A stretch of 64,000 bases of DNA from Streptomyces sp. SID8352 (GCF_009862265.1 NZ_WWGX01000095.1:41357-105356), one strand, 5' to 3'; counted from the first letter of the stretch, positions 43,650 to 53,519 are shown. The notes: generated by a model not told the origin, from the letters alone. Numbers and translations: made by a program.

Positions 43650-44202
43650 CGCTGCCGATTCCCGAAAAACCCCGAGCTGCCCCGTCAAGACCTTCAACGC
43701 TACGACCGGTTCCTCCCGTTCCACACGCCTCGTGGGTGTGGGGCACGCCACGTCCGCCGCGGAGGGCGGTGGCGCGGGGCGGCCGGTGCGCCGGGTGAGA
43801 CGACGAAAACCCGGGTGGCGGTTGCCGGTCCGTGGCGCATTTCACCGGCCGCCCCGCACCGCCGCCTCCCCGGCGCACCGGGGGCCGACCGGCGGTCCGC
43901 ACCCGCGGGCCGCCCGTTCGCCGTCGCTCCGGCCGCCCATCATGCTCACCGGCTCGCGACCGGTCGAATCGGGGAGGTGACACAGGGGCGGGCGCGCACG
44001 GTACGGTCACGGTGGCGCCGCCGCCGTCCGCGGGCGGTTCCGGCACAACTCTCCGCAGGAATCCGGCAAACGGGACATGTCGAAAGGTCCCGGGTCCGGA
44101 GAACGCGCTCACCCGCCCCGGTGGCTTTCCGGTGGCCCGCGCCTTTCACTAACATCGGCCCACACGGCCAATTCGCCAGCGCCACAAGGGGATCGATATT
44201 CC
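43650..44202. other. Divergent intergenic region
   Basis: About 550 bp between the transpeptidase and the LAXTG gene. No convincing gene is found. The less GC-rich stretch at 44140-44200 probably holds the surface-protein promoter, with AAGGGGA as its ribosome site. Confidence 0.5.
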
Positions 44203-44565
44203 GTGTCATCCGCTCGCCGTCCACTGCTGACCGCCGCCGCCGCGGGTGGTCTGCTGTGCGCCCTGTGGTTCGTCCCGTCCGCCAACGCGACGCCCGACGG
44301 CCCGGTCGAACGGGCCCTCACGACGACCACGTCCTCGCAGGTCAACCGGGAGATCACCGCGCACGGCACCGACCCCAGCGAGACACCCGCCGCCGGCGCC
44401 CGGATGGTCTCGGTGAACGTCCCGGACACCTCCCCGCAGACCGCACGCCTGGCCGACACGGGCAGCTTCGACAGCACCCCGTACGTCGTCGGGGGCACCC
44501 TGTGCCTGGGGCTCGGCGCGGGCTTCGTGGTGTATTCGATGCGCCGCGAACGCCTGGGTCTTTGA
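44203..44565 (+). CDS. Small LAXTG-type sortase substrate (surface-anchored protein)
   Basis: 120 residues. The signal peptide (about 1-29) ends SANAT. The C-terminus has LADTG at 83-87, a hydrophobic span (VVGGTLCLGLGAGFVVY) and a basic tail (MRRERLGL). This is the classic tripartite sorting signal, with LAXTG as preferred by actinobacterial class E sortases. The mature region is only about 55 residues, Thr/Ser/Pro-rich without a known domain. GTG 44203 lies behind AAGGGGA. Confidence 0.8.
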   Translation: MSSARRPLLTAAAAGGLLCALWFVPSANATPDGPVERALTTTTSSQVNREITAHGTDPSETPAAGARMVSVNVPDTSPQTARLADTGSFDSTPYVVGGTLCLGLGAGFVVYSMRRERLGL

Positions 44566-44691
44566 GATCACTTGACGTTCTTTTGGCATTTTTGACCTTC
44601 CGGCCGCCGACGGGCCCCGCAGGGCGCGGCGGTGCACCGCGGGGCGCCGCTCCGTCCGCCGCGCCCCGCGGCCACCGCCGGCCGGCTGCGC

Positions 44692-46236
44692 TCAGCTCAG
44701 CGGACCGGTGACCGTCTCGGCCGCCGCGACCAGCCGCCCGGAGCGCACGAAGGCGTCCGCGGCGGCGAGGTCGGGGGCCAGGAAGCGGTCCGGGCCCGGC
44801 CCCTGGACGCCCTCCGCGCGGGCGGCGTCGATCACGGCCCGCGTGGCCGGGGCAGGGGTGAGGCCCTCCCGGAGTTCCACGGCGCGGGCGGCGGCGTACA
44901 GCTCGACGGCGATCACCCGGGTCAGGTTGTCGACGGCGGTGCGCAGCTTGCGCGCCGCCGACCAACCCATGGAGACGTGGTCCTCCTGCATCGCGGAGGA
45001 CGGGATGGAGTCCGCCGACGCCGGTACGGCCAGCCGCTTCAGCTCGCTGACCAGGGCGGCCTGGGTGTACTGGGCGATCATCAGCCCGGAGTCGACACCG
45101 GCGTCGTCCGCGAGGAACGGCGGCAGGCCGTGGCTGCGGTTCTTGTCCAGCAGCCGGTCGGTGCGCCGCTCGCTGATGGAGCCGAGGTCGGCGACGGCGA
45201 CGGCGAGGAAGTCCAGGACATAGGCGACCGGGGCGCCGTGGAAGTTGCCGTTGGACTCCACCCGGCCGTCGGGGAGCACCACCGGGTTGTCGACGGCGGC
45301 CGCCAGCTCGCGCTCCGCGACCAGGCGGGCGTGGGCGAGGGTGTCCCGCCCGGCCCCGGCGACCTGCGGGGCACAGCGCACCGAGTAGGCGTCCTGGACG
45401 CGTGGGGCGTCGTCCTGGTGGTGGCCGGTCAGGCCGGAGCCGCCGAGCACGGCGAGCATGTTGGCGGCGCTGGCGGCCTGCCCGGGGTGCGGGCGGATGG
45501 CGTGCAGTTCCGGGGCGAGCACCCGGTCGGTGCCGAGCAGGGCCTCCAGGGAGAGGGCAGCGGTGATGTCGGCGGAGGTGTAGAGGGTGCCGAGGTCCGC
45601 GAGGGCCATGATCAGCATGCCGAGCATGCCGTCGGTGCCGTTGAGGAGGGCGAGCCCCTCCTTCTCGCGCAGCTCGACGGGGGCGATCCCGTGCTCCGCG
45701 AGCAGCTCCCCGGCCGGGCGGACGCTGCCGTCGGGGCCCTCGGCGTCGCCCTCGCCCATGAGGGTGAGCGCACAGTGGGACAGCGGGGCGAGGTCGCCGG
45801 AACAGCCGAGTGATCCGTACTCGTGCACGACCGGGGTGATGCCGGCGTTGAGCACGTCGGCCATGGTCCGCGCGACCTCGGGGCGGACGCCGGTGTGCCC
45901 GGAGCAGACCGTCTTGAGCCGCAGGAACATCAGCGCGCGGACGACCTCGCGCTCGATCCGGGGACCCATGCCCGCGGCATGCGAGCGGACGATGTTGCGC
46001 TGCAACCGGGCCCGCAGGTCCGGGCTGATGTGCCGGGTCGCCAGGGCCCCGAAGCCGGTGCTGACGCCGTAGACGGGCTCCGGCCTGGCGGCCAGCGCGT
46101 CCACGATCGCGCGCGCCGCGGCCAGGGCCGCCACCGCCTCCTCGGAGAGCTCGACCCGGGCGCCCTCGCGCGCCACGGCGAGGACGTCGGACGCGGTGAC
46201 ACCGGACGTCCCCACCACCACAGTGTGCATATCCAT
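44692..46236 (-). CDS. hutH: Histidine ammonia-lyase
   Basis: 514 residues. Converts histidine to urocanate. The MIO-forming triad appears as Cys-Ser-Gly in GSLGCSGDLAPLSH instead of the usual Ala-Ser-Gly; Cys-Ser-Gly is, as I recall, normal for Streptomyces HutH. YGVSTGFGALATRHI is also conserved. The rest of the hut pathway is not in the window. The ATG lies 7 nt after TACGCT, so translation is probably leaderless. Confidence 0.95.
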   Translation of the reverse strand: MDMHTVVVGTSGVTASDVLAVAREGARVELSEEAVAALAAARAIVDALAARPEPVYGVSTGFGALATRHISPDLRARLQRNIVRSHAAGMGPRIEREVVRALMFLRLKTVCSGHTGVRPEVARTMADVLNAGITPVVHEYGSLGCSGDLAPLSHCALTLMGEGDAEGPDGSVRPAGELLAEHGIAPVELREKEGLALLNGTDGMLGMLIMALADLGTLYTSADITAALSLEALLGTDRVLAPELHAIRPHPGQAASAANMLAVLGGSGLTGHHQDDAPRVQDAYSVRCAPQVAGAGRDTLAHARLVAERELAAAVDNPVVLPDGRVESNGNFHGAPVAYVLDFLAVAVADLGSISERRTDRLLDKNRSHGLPPFLADDAGVDSGLMIAQYTQAALVSELKRLAVPASADSIPSSAMQEDHVSMGWSAARKLRTAVDNLTRVIAVELYAAARAVELREGLTPAPATRAVIDAARAEGVQGPGPDRFLAPDLAAADAFVRSGRLVAAAETVTGPLS

Positions 46237-46243
46237 ATTCAGG

Positions 46244-46272
46244 AGCGTACGCAGTGAATTCAATGATGTCAC
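46244..46272 (-). promoter_or_regulatory. hutH promoter
   Basis: Minus strand: GTGACA (46267-46272), a 17-bp spacer, then TACGCT (46244-46249), 7 nt before the hutH ATG. This is a good sigma-HrdB type promoter with a leaderless start. Confidence 0.7.
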
Positions 46273-46305
46273 CACTGGATTCGGCGCCCGCACGGCGGCA
46301 ACGCG

Positions 46306-48384
46306 TCAGACCTGACGGGGTCGCCCGGGGCGGGACCCCCGCGGGCGGCGGGGGACGGCGGCCGGGGGGACGCGAAGGTCCGGAGGACGCGGCTCCCCGG
46401 GGCGGCCGGGAGGGCCGGGAGGGTCGGGAGGATCGGCCGGTTCTCCCGGGAGGCCGGGCGGAGTGTGCGCGGCTGGGGGGATGTGTGGGGCCTCGGTCCC
46501 TCGGGGGGCTATGGACCCGTAGGGGGTTCCGGTGCCGTAGGGGGCTCTGGAGCCGTAGGGGATCTCAGGGACGTAGGGGGTGTCCGTGCCGAGGGGAGCC
46601 GAGGGCCCGTGAGGCGTCTCGGGGACATAGGGGGCCTCAGGGCCGTGGAGGGAGTCAGGACCGTAAGGGGAGTCAGGGGCGTAGGGGTGATCGGGGGTCA
46701 CGAGGCCGTCGGGGATGCCGGGGCCGCCCGGGGTCTCCGGGACGGCCGGGGCCCCGGGGCCGCAAAGGGAATCGGAAGGCTCTGGGGCCTTCCGAGGGCC
46801 GAGGGCGTCCGGGGGGCCGGGAGCGGGCGGGGTTCCGGAGCCGTCGAAGGGCTCACCGTCCCCGGAAGCGGGCGTGGCACCGGAGCCACCGAGAGACCCG
46901 CTGCCCCCAGGCGCGCGCTGAACACCGCAGCCGTCGAAGGGCTCCCCCTCCCCGGAAGCGGGCGCGGCACCGGAGCCGCCGAGAGACCCGCTGCCCCCAG
47001 GCGCGCGCTGGGCATCGAAGCCACCGAGAGGCTCTCCCTCCCCGGAAGCGGGCGCGGCACCCGGGCCACCGAGAACCTCGCGGCCCCCAGCCGCGCGCTG
47101 AACACCGGAGCCGCCGAGAGGCTCCCCGTCCCCGGGAGCGGGCGTGGCACCGGAGCCGCCGAGAGGTTCCCGGTGCCCAGGGGCGGGCGGGGCCGCCGGG
47201 CCGGAGGGTCCCGCGGGGCGCGGCGGCTCGGGCCCGTCGTGGGGCGCGTGGCGGCCCCGGAAGCGGCGGCGCTCCCCGTCCTCGCGAGCGGGCTCGTCCG
47301 CGAGCCGTACGACCGGGTCACAGGGCCCCTCCCGCCCCGCGACGACGGGATGGGCCGCCCGCTCGGCCTTGGCCCGGTACTGGGCGGCGTCGGCCAGCCG
47401 GAACAACCGCCGGGCGGAGCGCACCGGTCCGACAGAGATGTCGGTGGACGCGACCCCGCAGGCCACACCGTCCCCCAGCTCCAGTTCGGCGGCCCGGCGG
47501 CACAGTTCACCGGCGGCCTCGATCACCGCTTCGGCCGGCGGGCCGACCGCCAGCAGGCAGAACTCGTCGCCGCCGAGCCGCCCCGCGAGCGCGCCCGGCA
47601 GCATGGCGCCGCACAGCGACAGCACCGAGCCGAAGCGTTCGAGGAGCCGGTCGCCGACCGCGTGCCCGTGGGTGTCGTTGACCCGCTTCAACCCGTTGAG
47701 GTCGCAGACGACGAGGCTGACGGTGACGCCCTCCGCGCGGTGGCGCTCGACCGCCTCGTCGAGCCGGGTGTCCACGGCCCGGCGGTTGGCCAGCCCGGTC
47801 AGCGCGTCGGTGAACGCGAGCCGTCTGACCTCCTCCAGCCGCTCGGTCTGGGCGATCCCGGCGGCGGCGACGGCGGCCAGGACGGTGGCGAAGTCGGCGT
47901 CGGCCCGCTCGAAGACGGGGGCGCCGGCCGGCCGGGCCACGTACAGCTCGCCCCAGGCCCGCCCGTGCAGCACGACCGGCGCGACCACGCAGCAGCCCCG
48001 CCCCCTGCGGCGCAGGGCGGCGACCCGCTGGTGGACGTAGCCGGGGCGCCCGGTGGCGGGGCCCTCGGCCGTCTCGACCCAGGCGTTGGGTTCGCCGCCG
48101 CCGGCCCAGCGCTCGTGCAGGAACTCGGTGATCTCCGCGAACTGGTGGACCGGGTACGACTCGTCCTTTGGGAACTCCTCCTCGTCCTCGGCCCGCTCCC
48201 CGACGTTCACCAGCACCCGGAGGCGGCCCAGCTCGCGCTCCCACACCGAGAGCGCGGCGAAGCCGCCGCCCAGCGCGCGGCAGGCGCCGAGGGCCGCCGC
48301 CCGCCACACCTCGTGCGAAGTGTGCGCGGCGGCCATGCCCTGCGCCAACGACACGACGGCCGCGAGCCGTCCGTCCTCACCCAT
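46306..48384 (-). CDS. GAF-GGDEF diguanylate cyclase with long repetitive tail (CdgE-like)
   Basis: 692 residues. A GAF domain fills about 5-185. A GGDEF domain at about 190-350 has FTDALTGLANRRA and the intact active site RLGGDEFCLL, so cyclic-di-GMP synthesis is plausible. From about 360 to the end is a Gly/Pro/Ala-rich tail. Its DNA holds 90-bp tandem repeats at 46841-47200 (30 residues each, PASGEGEPLGG and PGGSGSLGG words) and a shorter YGPD/TPYG period further on. ATG 48384 lies 6 nt after TAGCCT (minus strand, 48391-48396). The position next to hutH suggests CdgE of Streptomyces, from memory. Confidence 0.85.
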   Translation of the reverse strand: MGEDGRLAAVVSLAQGMAAAHTSHEVWRAAALGACRALGGGFAALSVWERELGRLRVLVNVGERAEDEEEFPKDESYPVHQFAEITEFLHERWAGGGEPNAWVETAEGPATGRPGYVHQRVAALRRRGRGCCVVAPVVLHGRAWGELYVARPAGAPVFERADADFATVLAAVAAAGIAQTERLEEVRRLAFTDALTGLANRRAVDTRLDEAVERHRAEGVTVSLVVCDLNGLKRVNDTHGHAVGDRLLERFGSVLSLCGAMLPGALAGRLGGDEFCLLAVGPPAEAVIEAAGELCRRAAELELGDGVACGVASTDISVGPVRSARRLFRLADAAQYRAKAERAAHPVVAGREGPCDPVVRLADEPAREDGERRRFRGRHAPHDGPEPPRPAGPSGPAAPPAPGHREPLGGSGATPAPGDGEPLGGSGVQRAAGGREVLGGPGAAPASGEGEPLGGFDAQRAPGGSGSLGGSGAAPASGEGEPFDGCGVQRAPGGSGSLGGSGATPASGDGEPFDGSGTPPAPGPPDALGPRKAPEPSDSLCGPGAPAVPETPGGPGIPDGLVTPDHPYAPDSPYGPDSLHGPEAPYVPETPHGPSAPLGTDTPYVPEIPYGSRAPYGTGTPYGSIAPRGTEAPHIPPAAHTPPGLPGEPADPPDPPGPPGRPGEPRPPDLRVPPAAVPRRPRGSRPGRPRQV

Positions 48385-48685
48385 CACTCCAGGCTAGGGA
48401 GCTTCAACGAAAATGTGGACATTGATGATGCGAATGGGGAGCGGGGTGCCTCCCGAACCCCTCCGAGCAGCCCGGACCCCCTGGATCACGCCCACCGCGT
48501 CGGCCCCGGCGGACACCGGGGCGGGCCCGACGGGGACCCGGATCCCGGGCCGGAGGCGGCGAGGCCCCGGAGCCCGCCCCCTCAGCCGCCCACGAGCCCG
48601 CCGCCCCCGGACACCTCGGCCCGAGGCCATCGCGGAGCCGCGCCGGGGCCCGCCCGCCGCCCGCCCCGCGAGCGTCCGGGGCCGG

Positions 48686-49486
48686 TCACTCCCCCGGCCA
48701 CTCGGGACGGCGCTTCTCGTTGAAGGCGGCCACGCCCTCCGCGCGGTCGCCGGAGAAGGCCACCGCGCGCCAGGCCGCGTCCTCGACCTCCAGCCCGGCC
48801 CGGAGGTCGAGCCCGTGCCCGAGCCGCAGCGCCCGCTTGGCCGCGCGCAGCCCCACGGGGGAGTTCGCCGCCATCCGGGCGGCCAGCTCCAGCGCCGCCT
48901 CCCGGTCCCGCCCCCGCTCCACCAGCTCGTCGACGAGCCCCAGCTCCCGCGCCTCCGCGGCCTCCACCCGGCGGGCCGTGAACACCAGCTCGGCCGCGCG
49001 CGCCGCCCCCACCCGGCGCGGCAGCAACTGCGTGCCGCCGCCGCCGGGGATCACGCCCACGGACACCTCGGGCAGCCCCACCACCGCCGTGGCGTCGGCC
49101 ACGATCACGTCGCAGGACAGGGCGAGTTCGAAGCCGCCGCCCAGCGCGAAGCCGTGCACCGCGGCGACCGTCGGCACGGGCAGGTCCAGTACCGCCGTGT
49201 AGGCCGCCCGCGTCACCGGGCGCTGGCGCAGCAGGTCGGCGTCGGTGAAGGAGTTGCGCTCCTTCAGGTCGGCCCCGACGCAGAAGGCACGCTCGTGGGT
49301 GGAGGTCAGCACCACCGTCCGCACCTCCCGGTCCCCGCCCAGCGCGGCACAGGCGGCGGTGAGGGACCGGGCCATGGCGGTCGAGACGGCGTTCATGGCC
49401 CGGGGCCGGTCCAGCCCGAGTTCCGCCACATGCCCGTCCCCGTGTCGCCGCACCACGACGAACTCCCCGAACCGCTCCTCGCCCAT
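48686..49486 (-). CDS. Enoyl-CoA hydratase/isomerase family protein
   Basis: 266 residues of the crotonase fold. ERAFCVGADLKER and AAVHGFALGGGFELALSCDV form the oxyanion hole. LPEVSVGVIPGGGGTQLLPR carries the Glu and the Gly-rich loop, where one catalytic Glu (in LPEV) is kept. It likely acts on an acyl-CoA in fatty or branched-chain acid catabolism; the substrate is open. ATG follows CGGAGGGTGTC. Confidence 0.93.
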   Translation of the reverse strand: MGEERFGEFVVVRRHGDGHVAELGLDRPRAMNAVSTAMARSLTAACAALGGDREVRTVVLTSTHERAFCVGADLKERNSFTDADLLRQRPVTRAAYTAVLDLPVPTVAAVHGFALGGGFELALSCDVIVADATAVVGLPEVSVGVIPGGGGTQLLPRRVGAARAAELVFTARRVEAAEARELGLVDELVERGRDREAALELAARMAANSPVGLRAAKRALRLGHGLDLRAGLEVEDAAWRAVAFSGDRAEGVAAFNEKRRPEWPGE

Positions 49487-49745
49487 GACACCCTCCGGTC
49501 GACGCCCGTGCCCAACGGTTAACGCGGGTTAACAACCCGGCCGCCCGATCATCGCAGGCGGGCCCGTCCGGCGGAACCCCGGACCGCGCCGCGCGCCCGC
49601 CCGTTCTACCGCCCCGCCCACCCGCTCTCCGGTCCCGATTACCCGTTCGAGTGACATATGCCCGACTTCCCGGCCCCGTGTCCCGGGGAGCGCATACGGT
49701 CGCCCAGCCAGGACGCGGCGGGGGGCCGCGCGGCGGGGAGGGATC

Positions 49746-50507
49746 ATGACCACCACGGAGTCACCGACGGAACCACGGCCGCGTACGGGGCGGTATCCGG
49801 GGCCGCGGCGCGGCCGGCACCGCCGTTACCGGCCGCGCAAGACGCTGCTCGCGGCCGGCGGGTTCGCCCTGGCGGCCGGGGTGCTGGGGCTCACCCAGTT
49901 GATGTCCGGGTCGGCGCTGCCCGGGAACGTCCCGGTGCTGGGCGCGGCGCCGCACGCGGGCCCGGACGGGGGCGGCGCGCGGACGGACGGGGACGCGGAC
50001 GACCGGGCGGGCGTCGCGGCCCGGTGGCCGACCCCCGGCGGCGCGGACGGCACCGGCGGGAGCACCGGCCGGGCCCCGGCGCGAGGTGGCCCGGCCGACT
50101 CGGCGATGGGCGGGCTGAACTCGTCCTCCGGCGTCCCCCTCATACCCGGCGGTCCCGGCGGTCCCGGCGATCGGGACGGCTCCGCGCGCGCCGGCGGCTC
50201 CGGCGCCGGTCCGCTGCCGGACCCGCCCGTGACGACGATCCCGGAGGCGCCCGACGCCCCCGCGGAGTCCCCCGGTCCGCGCCCGCCCCGCGCCCCGGAG
50301 CCCGCGCCCCCGGAGGCGCCCCCGCGCACCCCCGCGCCGCCGCCCACCAGGACCCCGGCGCCGGGCCCGGGCACCCCGCCCGCGCCCTCCCCCGAGCCCG
50401 CGCCGCCGCCCCCTCCGGAACCGGCCCCCTCGCCCAGCCCGGCCCCGACCCGCCCCGGGCTGTGCCTGCCGATCATCCGCCTGTGTCTGGACCTGCGCGC
50501 CGGATGA
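49746..50507 (+). CDS. Pro-rich membrane-anchored protein
   Basis: 253 residues. A basic N-terminus (RRGRHRRYRPRK) leads to one helix (about 33-53: TLLAAGGFALAAGVLGL), then about 180 residues of Gly/Pro/Ala-rich disordered sequence. It ends with a short conserved-looking tail GLCLPIIRLCLDL with two cysteines. No enzyme domain is seen. ATG follows GGGGAGGG. Similar proteins in Streptomyces are hypothetical. Confidence 0.72.
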   Translation: MTTTESPTEPRPRTGRYPGPRRGRHRRYRPRKTLLAAGGFALAAGVLGLTQLMSGSALPGNVPVLGAAPHAGPDGGGARTDGDADDRAGVAARWPTPGGADGTGGSTGRAPARGGPADSAMGGLNSSSGVPLIPGGPGGPGDRDGSARAGGSGAGPLPDPPVTTIPEAPDAPAESPGPRPPRAPEPAPPEAPPRTPAPPPTRTPAPGPGTPPAPSPEPAPPPPPEPAPSPSPAPTRPGLCLPIIRLCLDLRAG

Positions 50508-51003
50508 CCTCCGCACCGCCCCCGCACCGCACCGCCGCCGCACGGCGGACACGCCGGGGCCGCGGTCCGGCCGCGCCCGCCGGGAGGTGCGCCCTGCCCG
50601 GCCGGGCAGCGGGCCGTCGTCCTCCGGCGGGGAGGGGGCGCGCGCCGTCCCCGTGCGCGCGGCGCGGGAGAAGGGGGCGCGCCCTCGGCCGCCGTGCGGC
50701 ACCGGCTGCCCGGGGGAAGCCCTGGAGGACCGGAAGACACCGCCCCGGGGCTCCGGACCGGCACCGGCCCGGCCCCGGCGGGTGTCGGGCACCGGCACCG
50801 GCACCGGCCGGAGCCCAACACCCGTCGGGGCCCAACACCGGCCGGGGCCCGGCCCGGCGCCCGGAAGCACGGCACGCCGCGGCCCCCCGGGAAGGGAGTG
50901 CGCCCGTGGGGGAACGATCCGGCGGCACCGTCATGTCCGGGGTTCGGCGCCGGCCGCCGCGCCCGGAGCGCGCTTCGCCGCCCGGGTCACGCCCCGGCGC
51001 CGG
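50508..51003. other. Intergenic, GC-rich
   Basis: About 500 bp between convergent genes with no gene seen. It includes CACCGG triplets near 50790 and two copies of GGGGCCCAACACCGG-like sequence near 50825-50850. CTGCCCGGCCGGGCAG at about 50595 can form a hairpin. Confidence 0.5.
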
Positions 51004-52143
51004 TCACGCCTCCGCGCCACCCCGCCGGGTGAGCAGCCACGGCTCGACCACGCCGAGCCCGCGCACCGGCCGCTGCCACATAGGCTGGAGCGCGAAGCGG
51101 TACGCCGGTGCCTCGTCGCCCTCCTTCTCCGCCGCCGCGGCCTCCTCGGCCGCCGCCGCCTCGGAGGCCGGGGCCTCGTGGGTGCGGACCAGCTCCTCCG
51201 CGAAGGCGCTGTCGACGAGGACGGCGTCCCGGGGCGCTATGGAGGTCAGCCGGGAGGCCAGGTTGACGGTCGTCCCGAAGACATCGCCCATGCGGGTGGT
51301 CACGGTGCCGAACGCCATGCCGACGCGCAGCTCCGGCATGGTCTCGTCATTGGTCATCGTCTCGATCAGGCGCAGGGCGATCTCGGCGGCCGTCCCGGCG
51401 TCGTCGGCGGCGTAGAGCACCTCGTCACCGAGGGTCTTGATCAGCCGTCCGCCGCGCGCGGCCACCAGATCGGCGGCGGTGGTCTCGAAGGCCTCGACGA
51501 GTTCGCCGAGTTCCTCCTCCTCCATGCGGCGGGTGAGCCGGGTGAAGCCGACGAGGTCCGCGAAGCCCACCGCGAGGCGCCGGTCGACCATCTCCTCGTC
51601 GTCGGCCGCCTGGACGACGCGGCCGGTGGCGGCGGCGAGCTGGCGCCGCCAGACGTAGACGAGGAACTCCTGCAGTTCCGGCAGGAGCAGCTCCATCAGG
51701 GGATACGTCACCTCGGTGCGGGTCATGCCGGGCTCGGGCGGCTCGGTCAGCCCCTCCAGGAAGGAATCGATCTGCCACTCGGCCAACCGGGCGGTGGTCT
51801 GCCCGGTGGACCGGGCGACCTGCACCGCCATCGCCTCGCTGAGCAGGCCCGCCTCGACCAGACCGGCCAGCCGCCGCAGCGCGAGGACGTCGGCCTCGGT
51901 GAGCGCCTTGGCCTGCCCTATGTCGGCGAAGCCCATGGCCCGCCAGAACCGGGACGCCAGCTCCATGGAGACACCGGCGCTGCGGGCCGCCTGGAAGGGG
52001 GTGTAGCGGCGCTCGGCGCCCAGGATGAGACCTTCCAGGCGCAGCGCCAGCGGGTCCTCTCCGGAGTCGGCGGAGCCCGGGTCGGGCTCGGGGTCCACCC
52101 GGCCGTCCCCGTCCGCGCCGGAGCCCGTGTCGTCGACGGTCAC
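51004..52143 (-). CDS. cya: Class III adenylate cyclase with N-terminal regulatory domain
   Basis: 379 residues. Residues 30-165 resemble the autoinhibitory domain of the pH-sensing mycobacterial cyclase Rv1264 (YTPFQAARSAGVSMELASRF, then LAGLVEAGLLSEAMAVQVAR). The catalytic domain at about 190-350 has FADLVGFT (metal Asp), KTLGDEVLYA (second metal Asp) and TTVNLASRL. It is the type of the single Streptomyces Cya needed for spore germination. An Ala/Glu-rich stretch (EAAAAEEAAAAEKEGD) lies near the end. The start is GTG behind a GCAGG. Confidence 0.92.
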   Translation of the reverse strand: MTVDDTGSGADGDGRVDPEPDPGSADSGEDPLALRLEGLILGAERRYTPFQAARSAGVSMELASRFWRAMGFADIGQAKALTEADVLALRRLAGLVEAGLLSEAMAVQVARSTGQTTARLAEWQIDSFLEGLTEPPEPGMTRTEVTYPLMELLLPELQEFLVYVWRRQLAAATGRVVQAADDEEMVDRRLAVGFADLVGFTRLTRRMEEEELGELVEAFETTAADLVAARGGRLIKTLGDEVLYAADDAGTAAEIALRLIETMTNDETMPELRVGMAFGTVTTRMGDVFGTTVNLASRLTSIAPRDAVLVDSAFAEELVRTHEAPASEAAAAEEAAAAEKEGDEAPAYRFALQPMWQRPVRGLGVVEPWLLTRRGGAEA

Positions 52144-52652
52144 GCCTGCTGCCCTTCCGATCTGCCGCGGTCAGGTTCGACCGGCCCCAACTTTACGTCA
52201 GGTGTGCCCCAGCTCACTCCCCACCGGCGACCGCTCCGGACGCCCGCTCACCGGGCGTCCCGCGAGCGCCCCCGGAGGCCGCCCGGCCGCCCCTCCCACC
52301 CGACCACCAGCGCGTCCGTCCCGCGACCGGAGTCCGCGCCCGGGCGGCGGGCGGCGCGGCGCACCCCCGCGCACCACCCCCGTCCGCGCCCTCGCGCCAC
52401 GCCCCCGTACGCCCCGCGCCGCGCCCCGTACGCCCCGGGAACTCCCCCACGGGCCCGGGGCCGCGGGACCACCGGGCGACGGCGGCGGACCCCCGGCGCG
52501 GCGGTGCCGCGTCCCGGCCGGTGTCCCGCGCGCCCGGTCCGGTCCCCGGCCGTCCCGCGGGGCGGGCCCGGCCCCGCCCCGGAAACCGGCACCCTCCGGC
52601 CGCCGCTCCCCCCGACCGCCCCGGCCGGCCGTCCCTCCGCCCGACCGCCCCG
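52144..52652. other. Intergenic between birA and cya
   Basis: About 510 bp, very C-rich on the plus strand with repeated CCCGTACGCCCCG words near 52405-52440. No gene is seen. The AT-richer patch at 52185-52205 may hold the cya promoter. Confidence 0.5.
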
Positions 52653-53519
52653 TCACGCGGGCCGCAGGTGGACGATGTCCCCCGCCCCCACCGGCTCGCG
52701 CCTCCCGCCCTCCGTGGCCAGCACCAGGCGGCCGTCGCCGTCGATGGCGACCGCCTCGCCGACCAGGCTGCGGTCGCCGGGCAGTTCCGCGCGGACCGTC
52801 CGGCCGAGGGTGGCGCAGCCCGCGGCGTACGTCTCCTGGAGCCCGCACGCGACGGGGTCGCCCCCCGCCGAGCGCCAGCGCCCGTACCAGTCCTCCAGGG
52901 AGCGCAGCACGCCCCGCAGCAGCGGGTCCCGGTCGGTCGTGGCGGCGCCCGCCAGGGCCAGGGAGCCCGCGCGGGCCACCGGCAGCTCCGCGGCGGTGAG
53001 GGTGACGTTGAGGCCCACGCCGACGACGACCCCGTCGGGGCCCGCGCTCTCGGCCAGGATGCCGCCCGCCTTGCGCTCCTCGCCCCCGACCGTGACGAGC
53101 AGGTCGTTGGGCCACTTCAGGGCGGTGTCGACACCGGCGGCGCGGGACAGCCCGGTCGCCACCGCGACCCCGGTGAGCAGCGGCAGCCAGCCCCAGCGGG
53201 ACAGCGGCACCTCGGCGGGCCGGAGCAGCACGGAGAAGAAGAGGCCCGAGCGGGGCGGCGCCGACCACTGCCGGTCCAGGCGCCCGCGGGCGGCGGTCTG
53301 CTCCTCCGCGACCAGCACCGCCCCCTCGGCCACCGTGCCCTCGGCGGCCCTGGCGACCAGATCGGAGTTGGTGGACCCGGTGCGCTGCACCACGTCCACC
53401 CGGGTCCACAGCCCGCCCGCCCGCACCAGGCCCCGGCGCAGCGCCGTGGCGTTCAGGGGCGGCCTGCCCAGGTCGGACCAGCGGCTGTCGGGGGAGGGGG
53501 AGGAGTCTCGCGGCGTCAT
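52653..53519 (-). CDS. birA: Biotin--[acetyl-CoA-carboxylase] ligase
   Basis: 288 residues; the group II form without a DNA-binding domain. It attaches biotin to the carboxylase alpha subunit encoded at 57208. Motifs: QRTGSTNSDLVARA, the biotinyl-AMP loop AARGRLDRQWSAPP (GRGRxxRxW type), the catalytic LKWPNDLLV, and GGILAES. The C-terminal SH3-like cap ends GAGDIVHLRP. ATG 53519 was chosen as giving the family-like N-terminus; no strong ribosome site is seen. It is divergent from the carboxylase beta gene. Confidence 0.94.
   Translation of the reverse strand: MTPRDSSPSPDSRWSDLGRPPLNATALRRGLVRAGGLWTRVDVVQRTGSTNSDLVARAAEGTVAEGAVLVAEEQTAARGRLDRQWSAPPRSGLFFSVLLRPAEVPLSRWGWLPLLTGVAVATGLSRAAGVDTALKWPNDLLVTVGGEERKAGGILAESAGPDGVVVGVGLNVTLTAAELPVARAGSLALAGAATTDRDPLLRGVLRSLEDWYGRWRSAGGDPVACGLQETYAAGCATLGRTVRAELPGDRSLVGEAVAIDGDGRLVLATEGGRREPVGAGDIVHLRPA

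Noticed and set aside
44830..46072. HutH Cys-Ser-Gly instead of Ala-Ser-Gly as a mutation
   Set aside because: This variant is, to my knowledge, the normal MIO triad in Streptomyces histidine ammonia-lyases.
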